Assembly: GCA_036852015.1 (NCBI GenBank)
Contig: JAANDG010000128.1
Span: 235,742 to 299,741, forward strand
DNA length: 64,000 nt
Reading direction: 5' to 3'
From: Pelodera strongyloides
Taxonomy: Eukaryota > Nematoda > Chromadorea > Rhabditida > Rhabditidae
Shown: positions 10,160-19,248 of the stretch, piece by piece
Layout: each line of letters opens with the position of its first letter
Numbering within the stretch: position 1 is the first letter of the stretch
Program-made: the position numbers and the translations under genes
Notes under the pieces: generated by a model
What the model saw: the letters and a program-made list of their open reading frames with translations, nothing else
What the model was told of the DNA's origin: nothing
Databases searched by the model: none

Positions 10160-11905
10160 ATGGTCGCCCAGATCGACGAAACCGGTGATGACCGCGATGC
10201 CTCAGTGTGAGTTAAATCCAAGATTTTGGTAGGACTGCTTTTCTAGAATTAGCACCGGATAGGGAGCACAGACCTTTGTTTGAGCATTTCTTACCGTAAA
10301 AGTTACGAGGAAAGGACGTGTGAATAACGTGACATTAAAGAGAACAAAGTTCTCAATTATGTGGCTGGTTCAGCATACATACTTAAGAATGCGTTGTCAG
10401 ATAGTCGTTTCCAAATCCGAAAGTTAATACCTCGACTTTTCTCGATTTAGGAACAATTGTTTTTGATCACTGAATAACTCCACGTGACTGAACCTCTTTT
10501 TTATATATTTATCTTTGCTTATATTTACATGAAAAACATGTAATGAAATAAGAGTTGTTTTATTTAGAGCATACAACGGGGTCATGTATACCCGTACGAC
10601 AGGGCTTCCCACTCCGCTGTACTGCAGACAGCGCGGGCACTCGATCCTGCCGCGCAGCACGGACACTCGATCAGTAAAGGTGGGCCAAATAATAATGTTT
10701 TCCTTTTAAAAGAGTTGTTTGTCAGGCAAACTAATATTCGTGAAAAAAAACATGGTCAGGCAAATTTATATTCGTGTTTATCGAAAATTTGTCCCGAATT
10801 CGAATTATTGCAATTTTGTCTGCCCTTGAAATATGTTGTTCGTCTCTCCTGTAGGTGACACCACGTATACATATGATACCCGTTATAATACAAACTACAA
10901 AGTTCTTCCTAGCATGCCACCTTTGTTTAGGTTAGCTAGCAGTCACCCAAAAAGCAGGCATTTCTTTTTTTTACTCTATTATCCGTCTTTTGTTCCTGCT
11001 ATGGCCTTAGATTTTATTTATCAATATTATCCAGAAGTACTACGTTAATTGACATAATATGTTCTCTGTTAATCTATGATTATCGGCCTTCCACTTTTAG
11101 CTTACGATCAAATAGATAAGGAATGGCCGTTAAGTCGAAATACCGCCCGGGTTTGAAACGCGTAGTGGATAGCTGAAATATATAAGGAATGGATAAGGTC
11201 GTCAAGGACTGTTTGGACTCTGTACCTTAGTAGCTTTTTAATCCTATTACAAAAACTTTTGTTTTAGCGCTTTGAGGAGCGCACGAATTTGCTGAAGACG
11301 ACACCATCGCTAAGCTCGGAGCAGCAGCACTTTATGGCGAGCAAATTAAACGGTCCATTTTTTTATCGAGTCCTAGTTATTTATGGGGTTTCCAAGTACA
11401 CTGTCAATACTACCGTATTTATGCACGAACTTTGCATATATAATATGAAAAATTAAAAAAAAATATTTTCGTGTGGTTGGTGGTTCCAAAATACTGTAAA
11501 CTTTCGCCATACTTGGAAACCCCATAACCTAGAAGAGTGATAGTAATTTTAGTTTAATAGGCGGAACTAGGTTTCATGCAAATACATAAGGTGCACCAAC
11601 TATACTTATGTTCTGTATTCTGTAACCCCGTATGGTTTATTTGTGATTTTGTGCATGATTTCGTTTGATTTCTTTTTGGGTATCAAACTATACTGGTTAG
11701 TATTCGAAGAGTTTACCTGCCTAGTCTTGAAAGGGTTTTGATGTTTAAGAAATTAAAACTAGATAACTAATCATTAAATCATTTAAGGATCCTCGAAGAG
11801 AAAGCTCCCATAATACGTGAGGGCAAATCCGAGCAGTACCACGTATCTTGTGAAGTGCGGGAAAAGCTGGAGCATATCTTGAAGGAAATGTCGATGGCAG
11901 GCTAG
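10160..11905 (+). pseudogene. Right copy of the 91-aa gene, frameshifted
   Basis: Exons correspond to 10160-10208, 11268-11352 and 11788-11905. Exon 1 has lost 25 bp after the GDV codons and exon 2 lacks one base (ttatggcgagc against ttatggacgagc), so the joined frame is broken twice. Splice signals remain (gttttag; gtgagt). The upstream alternative start (MAQMSQVDARVVMIHYR, 10092 onward) is open in this copy but closed by TGA in the left one, so the two copies have complementary damage. Confidence 0.5.
11377..11526. mobile_element. MITE, family ATGGGGTTTCCAAGTA (right unit)
   Basis: Tandem-duplication copy of 8695-8842, with the same termini and position in intron 2 of the broken gene copy. 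Confidence 0.75.
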
Positions 11906-12087
11906 TTTATTTACTCGTGATCATAGCATAAAGGTTGTGTACGAGAGTGTAAAAGTGGCGCTGTTTCCCATAACGAAGTACGATGCCCCACTCCTGCCCC
12001 GGGCAGACAAAGCATTCTCTTTAGCGCACATTGGTAGCTTCTATCTCTAATGCACGCTTGACTTCATCATTGAAGATCATTTGCACC

Positions 12088-12333
12088 ACTACTTTTGAAC
12101 TACGATGAAGTTTGCACGTCGACTTATCCTTGACGTCATAGATTCTGAAACAGAAGCGAATTGAACTGTCCAAGTTGTATGCCCAGTTCACCTCCCCCAT
12201 TGAAGTCAATTCGCTTCTGCTTCAGAATTTATGACGTCAAATACAAGTCGACGTGCAAATTTCATCGTAGAGCTAAAGTAGTGATGAAAAGCGAATCTCC
12301 AGCAAACAGCCGCTGGAGAGTCGATTCTCATCA
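12088..12333. repeat. Foldback element copy 2 plus adjoining hairpin
   Basis: 12088-12281 repeats the foldback of 9400-9592. It is followed by a second perfect-looking hairpin: 12284-12304 gatgaaaagcgaatctccagc against gctggagagtcgattctcatc at 12312-12332. The left unit has only the first arm of this hairpin, because the tandem junction lies in its loop. Confidence 0.7.
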
Positions 12334-12353
12334 TTACTTCGTTAAAAAGAGAA

Positions 12354-12460
12354 GTGGAGTGTGATGATTGTGAGAAACGGAGAGAGAAGTCGGAGGAAGA
12401 GAGAGCGAGCGAGGACAGAGAGGCTGTGAGACAGAGAGAGAACGAAAAGTACCATACAAT
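12354..12460 (+). repeat. GA-rich low-complexity tract
   Basis: Purine-rich imperfect repeats of gaga/gagcga. They give spurious open frames on both strands, including the N-terminal part of an 83-aa plus frame. Confidence 0.7.
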
Positions 12461-12526
12461 CATTTTTAGGGTGCTCGATGTTGTTGTATCACCGCATCCA
12501 CCGTGCAAGTGGATTGCTGCTGTGTT

Positions 12527-12602
12527 CTGCAGGAGGACGAGGTGTTTGCCGTCCTCAGCGACATCCACTTTGCCTTCGGACACTGTGAGGGTGATGTTTA
12601 TT
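12527..12602 (-). CDS. Conserved exon-like block K1 (copy 1 of 4)
   Basis: A 75-bp block present four times in the window (also 16719-16795, 20039-20115, 41722-41800), always in the same orientation. On the minus strand it reads NITLTVSEGKVDVAEDGKHL here and NITPTVPEGKVDIAEDGKHL elsewhere. Several differences between copies fall on third positions of this frame (GGC/GGG/GGT for Gly, GCT/GCA for Ala), while the plus-strand frame would change residues at the same sites. That argues for minus-strand coding. The GKVDIAEDGKHLVL segment resembles the first strands of a lamin-tail fold only loosely. Splice borders were not found. Confidence 0.4.
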
Positions 12603-12606
12603 TGAC

Positions 12607-13200
12607 AGATTGTTTCGGCTTGTTTGGTTAAAGCGATACAATGGTGGTTTACGTATCTCAAATAACCCAATTCGTGTGCCTTTGTGCTAAGCGGGGTCGA
12701 ATTGCTTCGTTCGCGCGTGCGCAGAGCACCGCGTACCCAGCAGCCTTCGCCCCTTCTTTTTGGTGCGCTGTGCGGTTGAGGACCAGAGTGTGGTCGCTTT
12801 CTTGTCAAAAACCCTTTTTCTCCCCTTCAAAGAAGCAAACAGAGCTAGCCTTTTTAGCAATTGCTGGCCAGCGTCCACCTGTTACATCGAATAAAGCACA
12901 TTTCGGTTTCAAATAGATATAATCTATTATATATAATATAGCTTGTCGATAGAGGATTGCGAGCGTGTAGGGGTTTTGGTATACATATTTCGGAAAGTTC
13001 AAGGTACTTCTGCGATTGATATGTTTAGCTGTTTGGTCATTTTACTGAAAAAAAAACTTTTAAAATTTTCTTATTTAGGTGGTGAGCCTGTGCCTTTTGA
13101 GCATCGGGACCTCCAGAAAACCGGAAAGGCACGACCGTTCGCTTCTGCCAGCCGTCGAAGTGGATACTTGGAAACGTAAGTGTATTTAAAGCGGTATAAC
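12607..13200 (+). repeat. Direct repeat, ~600 bp (second copy 14215-14860)
   Basis: From ttgtttcggcttgtttggtt to the exon donor region, collinear with 14215-14860 at high identity, including the GC-rich tract gcgcgtgcgcagagcaccgcg, an AATAAA near 12891 and the exon at 13079-13175. It is a segmental duplication with 1.6-kb spacing, unlike the 2.7-kb duplication next to it. Confidence 0.8.
13079..13175 (+). CDS. Exon-like block, hypothetical (copy 1, open)
   Basis: Bounded by ttatttag and GAAAC|gtaagt. With two leading bases it encodes GEPVPFEHRDLQKTGKARPF then ASASRRSGYLE. The paralogous block at 14737-14840 has the same borders but a TGA and a TAA in this frame, so only this copy is open. 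No domain is recognised. Confidence 0.45.
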
Positions 13201-13457
13201 ATTTGGTTTTGGAGCGTCTTTGGCTTTTTGTCCCGTCCAATAGAGCAATTAGGAAGAAGTGTGTTCCGTGTTTACATGTTGTGTGGAAAGAGCAATTGTG
13301 GAAACACGGTCGTTCCAATGGTGTATTCGTGAGCGTATAAAGCAAGGCAACTTCAATGGGCCGGGAGGCCTTAAGTAGTGGAACAGTGTTGGGACTCCAG
13401 TCTGGTCACAAAAGTCTAGCACATCAGTGAGAGCCGTTTTATTTGAAGAAAATTTAG

Positions 13458-13604
13458 GTGGATCACCGGTACACCGCCGGAAATAAATCCGCGGAGGAAC
13501 ATTGCCAATTGCCTCCGCATTTGCGTGCAATGGAGCAAAAGGCAACCAAGCTGCTTACAAGATCCACCTCAATGGAATCGATTAACAGCGTCAGTGATTC
13601 TCAG
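13458..13604 (+). CDS. Exon-like block with MESINSVSDSQ end (copy 1, one-base frameshift)
   Basis: Acceptor aatttag, donor CTCAG|gtgggt. The 3' two thirds read HCQLPPHLRAMEQKATKLL then STSMESINSVSDSQ. The 5' part reads TPPEINPRRN in another frame, because one G is missing in aacat-tgcc compared with aacatgtgcc of the inverted copy at about 23857-24000. In that inverted copy TPPEVNTRRNMCQLPPHLRA is continuous. A truncated relative (HEPHLMESINSVSGSQ) is at 14936-14983. Ser/Lys-rich and probably disordered; function unknown. Confidence 0.4.
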
Positions 13605-13875
13605 GTGGGTATTATTGCTTTTTTTGTAGATGTATTCCTTGCTCTTTATATTTTTGTTTATGTTCACCCTGTTATTAAATAAACAGTGTACAAAATCATA
13701 CGATGGAATAATATTTTAATGTTGCATTTTAGTATAATACTGCGAGCAAGTGCAAATGCATGCGCTTATTATGTTCAACTTAGTGTATTCCACTACATGT
13801 GAGAACCTGTCTGTGTGGGAACCTGCTGCATGCTATTGTTGTGTATTATTTCTTAACAGATTCTTTCCGTTTTAG

Positions 13876-13940
13876 CCGTTCTTGTTGCGAACCTCCCCAG
13901 CTGGGAGCATCAGCAGAGTGGAGTATTTCCATGCGCTCAG
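13876..13940 (+). CDS. Exon-like block, PAGS family (copy 1)
   Basis: Acceptor tccgttttag, donor CGCTCAG|gtgggc. It reads PFLLRTSPAGSISRVEYFHAL. Related blocks are 15251-15314 (PVFGRIAPAGSTAERSLS) and, inverted, about 23530-23598 (LVFGRISPAGSTPS then a stop). It always follows the MESINSVSDSQ-type exon, so the two belong to one transcript. Confidence 0.4.
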
Positions 13941-14079
13941 GTGGGCATAATTGATTATGATTTCAAAATTGTTTTGTATTGTTGAGAAGGAAGAATGTCA
14001 GTAGTCATATCACTTTCTAGGAACTGTAAAATTCCAATGCATTTCTTGCGTTTTTCTGAAACACAACTGTTTATTTCAG

Positions 14080-14187
14080 TAGGGAGCCCGCCGGCGAAGG
14101 TGCATTGCCAATTGCGTCCGCACCTGCCAGGAGTCAACGGCCCCCAAAAGTTCCACTTCAATGGAATCTGCCAATGGCCTCGCAGAG
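14080..14187 (+). CDS. Exon-like block, diverged paralogue of 13458-13604
   Basis: Acceptor ttatttcag, donor GCAGAG|gtgggc. It shares ttgccaattgc.tccgca.ctgc and cacttcaatggaatc with the 13458 exon. Two frames are open, one giving SPPAKVHCQLRPHLPG, which matches the VHCQL motif of the minus-strand modular gene at 54.4, 61.3 and 63.9 kb. Confidence 0.35.
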
Positions 14188-14530
14188 GTGGGCTTTATTG
14201 GTTATTAGTTTATTTGACTGATTGTTCCGGCTTGTTTGATTAAAGCGATACAATGGTGGTTCCTGAAACGTATCTCAAATAACCCAATTCGTGTGCCTTT
14301 GTGCTAAGCGGGGTCGAATTGCTTCTTTCGCGCGTGCGCAGAGCACCGCGTACCCAGCCGCCTTCCCCCTTCTTATTGATGCGCTGTGCGGTTGAGGACC
14401 AGAGTGTGGTCGTTTTTTGTGTCAAAAACCCTTTTTTCTCCCCTTCAAAGAAGCAAAAAGAGCTAGCCGCTTTTTAGTAATTGCTGGCCAGCGTCCACCT
14501 GTTACATCAAATAAATCACAGATTCGGTTT

Positions 14531-14532
<2 letters not shown>

Positions 14533-14584
<52 letters not shown>

Positions 14585-14585
14585 T
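14533..14585. repeat. (AT)n microsatellite
   Basis: An uninterrupted AT dinucleotide run of over 40 bp, inserted into the direct repeat relative to the copy near 12910. Confidence 0.95.
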
Positions 14586-14736
14586 ATAGATATAATATAA
14601 CTTGTTGATAGAGGATTGCGAGCGTGTAGGGGTTTTGTGATACATATTTCGGAAAGTTCAAAGTACTTATGTGATTGATATGTTTAGCTTGTTTGGTCAT
14701 TTTGCTGAAAATAAACTTTTAAAATTTTCTTTTCAG

Positions 14737-14840
14737 GTGGTGAGCGTGTGTTTTTTGAGCATCGGGACCTCCAGCAAGCCGGAAAGATGTGACGAAGTGT
14801 CGATCGCTTCTGCCATCCCTCGAAGTGAATAATTGAAAAC
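14737..14840 (+). pseudogene. Second copy of the 13079 exon, with stops
   Basis: Same acceptor (ttttcag) and donor (gtaagt) as 13079-13175, but the homologous frame hits TGA after GKM and TAA near the end. It is part of the 600-bp direct repeat. Confidence 0.5.
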
Positions 14841-15250
14841 GTAAGTGTATTTAAAGCGGTATAACACTAGGGTTTGGAACATCTTTGGTCCCGTCCAATA
14901 TAGCAATTAGGAAGAAGTGTGTTCCGTGTTGCACACGAGCCCCACCTAATGGAATCGATAAACAGTGTCAGTGGTTCTCAGGTGGATACTATTGCTTTTT
15001 TTGTAAATGTATTCCTTGCAATTTTTTATTTATGTTTACTCTATTATTAAATAAACATTGTACAAAACGTACGATAGAATACTATTTTAATGTTGCATTT
15101 AAATATAATATTGCAAGCAAGTTCAAATAAATACATGCGCTTGTCATCTTCAACCTAGTATATTCCATTAGGTGCGAGGCCTGCCTGTGTGTGAACCTGC
15201 TGCATGCCACTTTTGTATATTCTCCCTTAACAGATTATTTCCTTATTTAG

Positions 15251-15314
15251 CCGGTCTTCGGGAGGATTGCCCCAGCTGGGAGCACCGCAGAGCGGAGTCT
15301 TTCTATGCGCTCAG
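15251..15314 (+). CDS. Exon-like block, PAGS family (copy 2)
   Basis: Acceptor ccttatttag, donor CTCAG|gtaaga. It reads PVFGRIAPAGSTAERSLSMR. It closely matches 13876-13940 and the inverted copy at 23530-23598. The inverted similarity continues downstream (15320-15460 against 23370-23520). Confidence 0.4.
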
Positions 15315-15500
15315 GTAAGATTTGCTGCTTAATATCACATTGGTACCGATAACGCGCTGTCCTGGGCACGCATACACATAAAATTGATCACGAATGGATC
15401 CATAAATTCATAACTCGCCACAGTAGGAATGCCGTTCGCTGTCAGAATTCCCATAATCTGATTCTATGCCATAAAAATACCTGATTATAACTATGTTAAC

Positions 15501-16203
15501 ATGGACCTGAGCCGTAGTATGTATCGCCGACGATATATTGCTATCACCAAGAGGGCGTATTCAGTCTCTCCACGTCAAATTACTAATCAGAAACTGAATC
15601 AGGGTGAGGGCGAATTCTCGAACTTTTGCATTGGTAAGGTTCCTTTTGATCTTTACAAAATTCACGTTTTTGCCTCATTTTTCTTTGCCTTATCCATCGA
15701 CCAATAAAGATTTATTATTAAAAGGTATTTCACTTTTTATTCTAGGGCGCATCTGGGGTTCACACGCAGACGACGAACTTCAGGAGCGCCGACGAACACG
15801 TTGTGCAACGCGGTATATTTTTGTTATCACAATTATCTTCCTGTCACATTGATAGTGTTCGCCTCTCTTGTATATGTCGAGATTTTCAAGTATCTATGTT
15901 TTAGAACATCGACACAAAGAGGTCGGCTGGTCGTCAGGCTCGCTAGTAAGGTACTTACTAGCGAGTTGAGAACTTTGAAGCGATATCTCACGTTGTTTGT
16001 GAAACTTGTGCGAGGGCAGCATTCAAAAATTCCAAGGTATGCGCACTTGCGGATGAGGATGAGGAGAAACTGTATACAGTACTCGTTGTTAGGACTGCAT
16101 TACTAGAAATACGCTTGAAAGCTACTATTTTACCATAATATTCAGGTTCTCCATACGAGTTTTACACATGGAAACGTATTTGTGCGATTGTAGCCAATTA
16201 TAA
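15501..16203 (+). CDS. Four-exon hypothetical gene, 129 aa, basic
   Basis: Exons 15501-15633, 15746-15812, 15905-16036 and 16146-16203. Donors are G|gtaagg, CG|gtatat and AG|gtatgc; acceptors are ttctag, gttttag and attcag. Lengths 133, 67, 132 and 58 sum to 390, giving one uninterrupted frame from ATG to TAA. Residues: MDLSRSMYRRRYIAITKRAY...NFCI, GRIWGSHADDELQERRR, then RGRLVVRLASKVLTSELRTL plus KRYLTLFVKLV, then FSIRVLHMETYLCDCSQ. Introns are ~92-112 bp. It is very Arg/Lys-rich, with an amphipathic KRYLTLFVKLV helix; no known domain. A 12-bp perfect palindrome sits inside exon 3. Exons 3-4 recur at 17475-17712. Alternative frames in exon 3 are also open, so the frame choice rests on phase agreement. 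Confidence 0.45.
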
Positions 16204-16718
16204 TATCGGCACGCTCCGAGATATCATATACTGATGCAGGTTTAATCAGGCTGTATGCAAGTAGAATATTTTCGTATTGGTCGCCAGCCTCACCCGCGTA
16301 CTCTGAGAGAGCAGCACTAAGTGGGCAACAGGTATATTTAATTGGAATAAATTGTCTTGAAGTTGTTATAAACTATTTTTGCAAATTCAGGTAATAAGGG
16401 GGGGGGGCAGGGGCACAGCGTCTAAGTCGATGTCTCAATATGAGCACAGACACTGCGTCTCTTCGGTTCGACTACTGCCCCGGGCAGACAAAACCGTCTC
16501 TTTAGAGTACATTGGTAGCTTCTATCTCTAACGCACGCTTGACTTCATCATTGAAGTTTATTTGCATCACTACTTTTGGACTACTATGAAGTTTGCACGT
16601 CGACTTTTCTTGACGTCATAGAGTCCTCGATGAGTCGATGAGATTTTTAGGGTCCTCGTTGCAGACCTCCGCATCCACCGTGCGAGTGGATTGCTGCTAT
16701 ACCGTGGATGCTGGTGTT

Positions 16719-16795
16719 CTGATGGAGGACGAGGTGTTTCCCGTCCTCAGCGATATCCACTTTACCTTCGGGCACCGTGGGGTGATGTTGTGTAA
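16719..16795 (-). CDS. Conserved exon-like block K1 (copy 2)
   Basis: Minus-strand frame TVPEGKVDIAEDGKHLVLHQ, continuing into NTSIHGIAAIHSHGG towards 16665. See 12527-12602 for the argument that the minus strand is the coding one. It is preceded by the isolated foldback arm (16549-16625). Confidence 0.4.
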
Positions 16796-17293
16796 GTAGT
16801 CTTTTTGTGCTTAATTACGAGCATCGAGCCTGAATGTTAACAATATAAGAGTGAGACCTGGCTTGCGTTTGGCGATGGGCGAGTTGCGCCGTGTGATGTA
16901 GTGTAAGCTCTTTTTTTTCGCCGCACACCATCTAAGTTTCGCATTTCACGATGAAGTTTCAGGCGGTTAGTTTTCATGTTTTTTTTCCGCACCATTCAAT
17001 TCAACATTAATTTTAACATTATTATGTGAGAATCAATATGGACGGACATAATCCGGAAAACATATTTTGACGTTTCTCACTGTAGTAGCTGGTGGAACAG
17101 TTTCGGGGAATAACTCTTCGAGTTTTTGGTGTTATGGAATGTAGCTTTCACACTATTTATAAATACTAATTTCTTCTTTCTTTTCATCACTTCGTTGTGA
17201 TGCACACGTGCACACCCTGTGGTGTTATTTAATAACCTTCGACACAAGTAATTGAGGAAAACTTTTCCTGTGACACTGACCCGAATATTTCAG

Positions 17294-17712
17294 GTGGCGT
17301 GTGAAGAGCGCACGAGCGCGGAGCTACATGCAGTATCGGCGCTGCTGAACTTGTCTGGGGTAAGGGTTTTCACGTTTCATAGTTATTTATTTTGGTATTG
17401 CCTTTACAAAACTTGTGCGACATTTTATGTTCGTAATAAATGTTATGTTATGTTATGTTATTTTGAGTTTTAAGTTGAGAACTTTAAAGCGATATCTTAC
17501 GTTGTTTGTGAAACTTGTGCGAGAGCAGCATTTGAAAATTTCAAGGTATGCGCACTTGCGGATGAGGATGAGGAGAAACTGTATACAGTACTCGTTGTTA
17601 GGACTGCATTACTAGAAATACGCTTGAAAGCTACTATTTTACCATAATATTCAGGTTCTCCATACGAGTTTTACACATGGAAACGTATTTGTGCGATTGT
17701 AGCCAAGTATAA
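17294..17712 (+). CDS. Partial second copy of the 15.5-kb gene with a different 5' exon
   Basis: Exons 17294-17359, 17475-17545 and 17655-17712. The first (after atatttcag, ending GGG|gtaagg) reads VACEERTSAELHAVSALLNL and joins in phase 0 to LRTLKRYLTLFVKLVREQHL, then FSIRVLHMETYLCDCSQV and TAA. Exons 2-3 match exons 3-4 of the 15501-16203 model. The intron between exons 1 and 2 contains a 3' LINE-like tail ending in (ttatg)n at 17430-17460. No initiator exon was identified, so this is partial. Confidence 0.4.
17430..17463 (+). repeat. LINE-type 3' tail with TTATG microsatellite
   Basis: gttcgtaataaatgttatgttatgttatg resembles the 3' end of a 5'-truncated non-LTR retroelement: an aataaa followed by pentamer repeats. 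It lies in an intron, and its absence from the paralogous copy at 15966 supports an insertion. Confidence 0.5.
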
Positions 17713-17789
17713 TATCGGCACGCTCCGAGATATCGTATACTGCTGCAGGTTTAATCAGGCTGTATGCAAGTAGAATATTTTCGTATTAA

Positions 17790-17951
17790 AGCGGCATGAC
17801 ACCCGGTTTTGAAACGTATACCGGACGCCTTATTCCGATGTAGTGTACGCAAATTATTGCGCATGTACCGTATAGTATACTGCTCGATTTTTAGTGTAAC
17901 GTGTGGGAATGCAATCCAAATACGTTTCAAAAACCGACTGTTACATCGCAA
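17790..17951. mobile_element. MITE, TTAAAGCG family
   Basis: Left end ttaaagcggcatgacacccggttttgaaacgtat, right end atacgtttcaaaaaccgactgttacatcgc, roughly inverted over ~30 bp. A TTAA precedes the left end; the right TTAA has decayed to ataa. Same family as 46055-46226. Confidence 0.55.
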
Positions 17952-18208
17952 TAAAAACAACATTATTCAATTTGCGTAGTGCCTGATTCTGCAAGCAACG
18001 AATCTGGAGAGTCCGGATATTCTACCGGAATATTATGATAGCAAAATAGTGTTTTCTTGTGATCTTACAGTAATAGATTTGTTTAGTTATTCTGCATTAG
18101 GTAATGGTTGGCATATTATAATCCGCAATTATTATTAAATAAGAAAACGATTGTCGAGCAATTTGACTATATTTATAGCTAATAACACAATATATTTACT
18201 TCATTCAG

Positions 18209-18262
18209 GGGCCGATTTACCTGGACCATACTGATGCACCTGCGCCCAGCAACAACGACAAC
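18209..18262 (+). CDS. Exon-like block GPIYLD (copy 1)
   Basis: Acceptor tcattcag, donor GACAAC|gtaagg, 54 bp, phase 0 to 0, encoding GPIYLDHTDAPAPSNNDN. A related block (about 23211-23268, acceptor ttattcag) reads GPIYLDRREAPVAQKKNS with one extra G at its start. Proposed first visible exon of the plus-strand copy of the modular gene. Confidence 0.45.
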
Positions 18263-18438
18263 GTAAGGATTTATAAACAATTATCTATTGTCTTACAATT
18301 AGTGAACATCTCAACTTACGTGTACCCTTTTTCTCTGAATTGATGTGTATTTGTTTTTGGCACGGTAAAATTTTTGTTATGAATGTATGTTTTATTTAAG
18401 AGTGTCTCCTAATTCTCCACAAGTAGAATCGGATGTAG

Positions 18439-18520
18439 TTCCGGAGGCGTGTAGAGCTGTACTCTTCTCCCTCTGGATCAAATCAACCGACAACAGCCGT
18501 CCAATTAAGAGGAGAATCTG
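18439..18520 (+). CDS. Modular-gene exon B (plus copy, open)
   Basis: With acceptor ggatgtag and donor CTG|gttagt it starts in phase 0, ends in phase 1 and reads FRRRVELYSSPSGSNQPT then TAVQLRGES. It joins in phase to exon C (G|GHSDTESS...). The minus-strand counterpart (about 52974-53097) has one extra base. An alternative acceptor at 18423 would give a different frame. Confidence 0.4.
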
Positions 18521-18751
18521 GTTAGTTTCCTTTTTTAGGGAATATCATCTTAGTTAGTTGGACGTTTCCTTCATAGTTCCGTTACATTCCGCCTAGTTTT
18601 AAATGCTGCTAATTGGGAAGATCTTGATTGGTCAGTTGTCAATTTACCAGTAGTTTTCAAGTGAATTTCACTATTACTGTTTATTTAATGGAAAACTTTT
18701 TCGTATATATTTTTGGAAAATATATTTCAGTTACTTCAGTTTCATTTTTAG

Positions 18752-19248
18752 GTCACAGTGATACGGAGAGCAGTAATCGATGCTAAATATGTGAGCCAGT
18801 TGCCATGTTTGTTGGACAACCACGTACTTTTGCCACTTGTGAAAAGATACCTCTTCCTCGGCGGAACCTTCTTTACGGACAAACTCCTTTGCCTGAGACT
18901 ACTCGTACCCCGGAACCTACTCTTGTATTCGTCTGTCAGAAGAAGTGGCTACCCTACTGTCCCTTTCACAAGAAGTTGCGACGTCTGTCCCTGGAGGTTG
19001 CCAGTCGGAAGGAGTATCGGCTGCCCTGGTACCGGTCCATTCTGTTAATTCGTTACCGGTTGTGCCTGAAGTGGAACCGTCTATGCGCAATGGTGAATGC
19101 TCAGGAAGTGACAAATTCACTACTGAATCGACAAGCAGTGAATCTAGTCGATTGGATGTGCCACAAAGATCTGAAGAATTAGAGGAATTTTGTGTGAGGC
19201 GGAATATTACCAGAGAGAAGACGAGGGCAGTCGCAGTCACCAACACAG
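18752..19248 (+). pseudogene. Modular-gene exon C, S/T/P-rich, frame-scrambled (plus copy)
   Basis: Acceptor tcattttag, donor ACACAG|gtagac, 497 bp. It starts GHSDTESSN, but a short deletion against the minus copy leads to TGC TAA. The rest is protein-like in successive frames: VGQPRTFATCEKIPLPRRNL (frame 2), then SQEVATSVPGGCQSEGVS...LPVVPEVEPS...TTESTSSESSRLDVPQ (frame 3) to the donor. The inverted copy at 52272-52754 switches frame at the same places, so these shifts predate the duplication. Low-complexity Ser/Thr/Pro/Glu composition suggests a disordered region. Confidence 0.45.

Larger units (their letters stand above)
9621..12309 (+). repeat. Tandem segmental duplication, right unit
   Basis: Second copy of the unit described at 6861-9620, slightly shorter because of scattered deletions (for example 25 bp in the first exon of the gene). 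After 12309 the sequence continues into a new hairpin arm and GA-rich DNA. Confidence 0.9.

Noticed and set aside
12206..12808. 200-aa minus-strand frame
   Set aside because: It runs through a foldback arm, a GA tract, block K1 and a GC-rich repeat. Only the K1 part is repeated in frame elsewhere, so the whole is not a gene.
16398..16410. G-run (gggggggg) as a possible quadruplex or switch element
   Set aside because: A single homopolymer without other G-tracts nearby; nothing further supports it.
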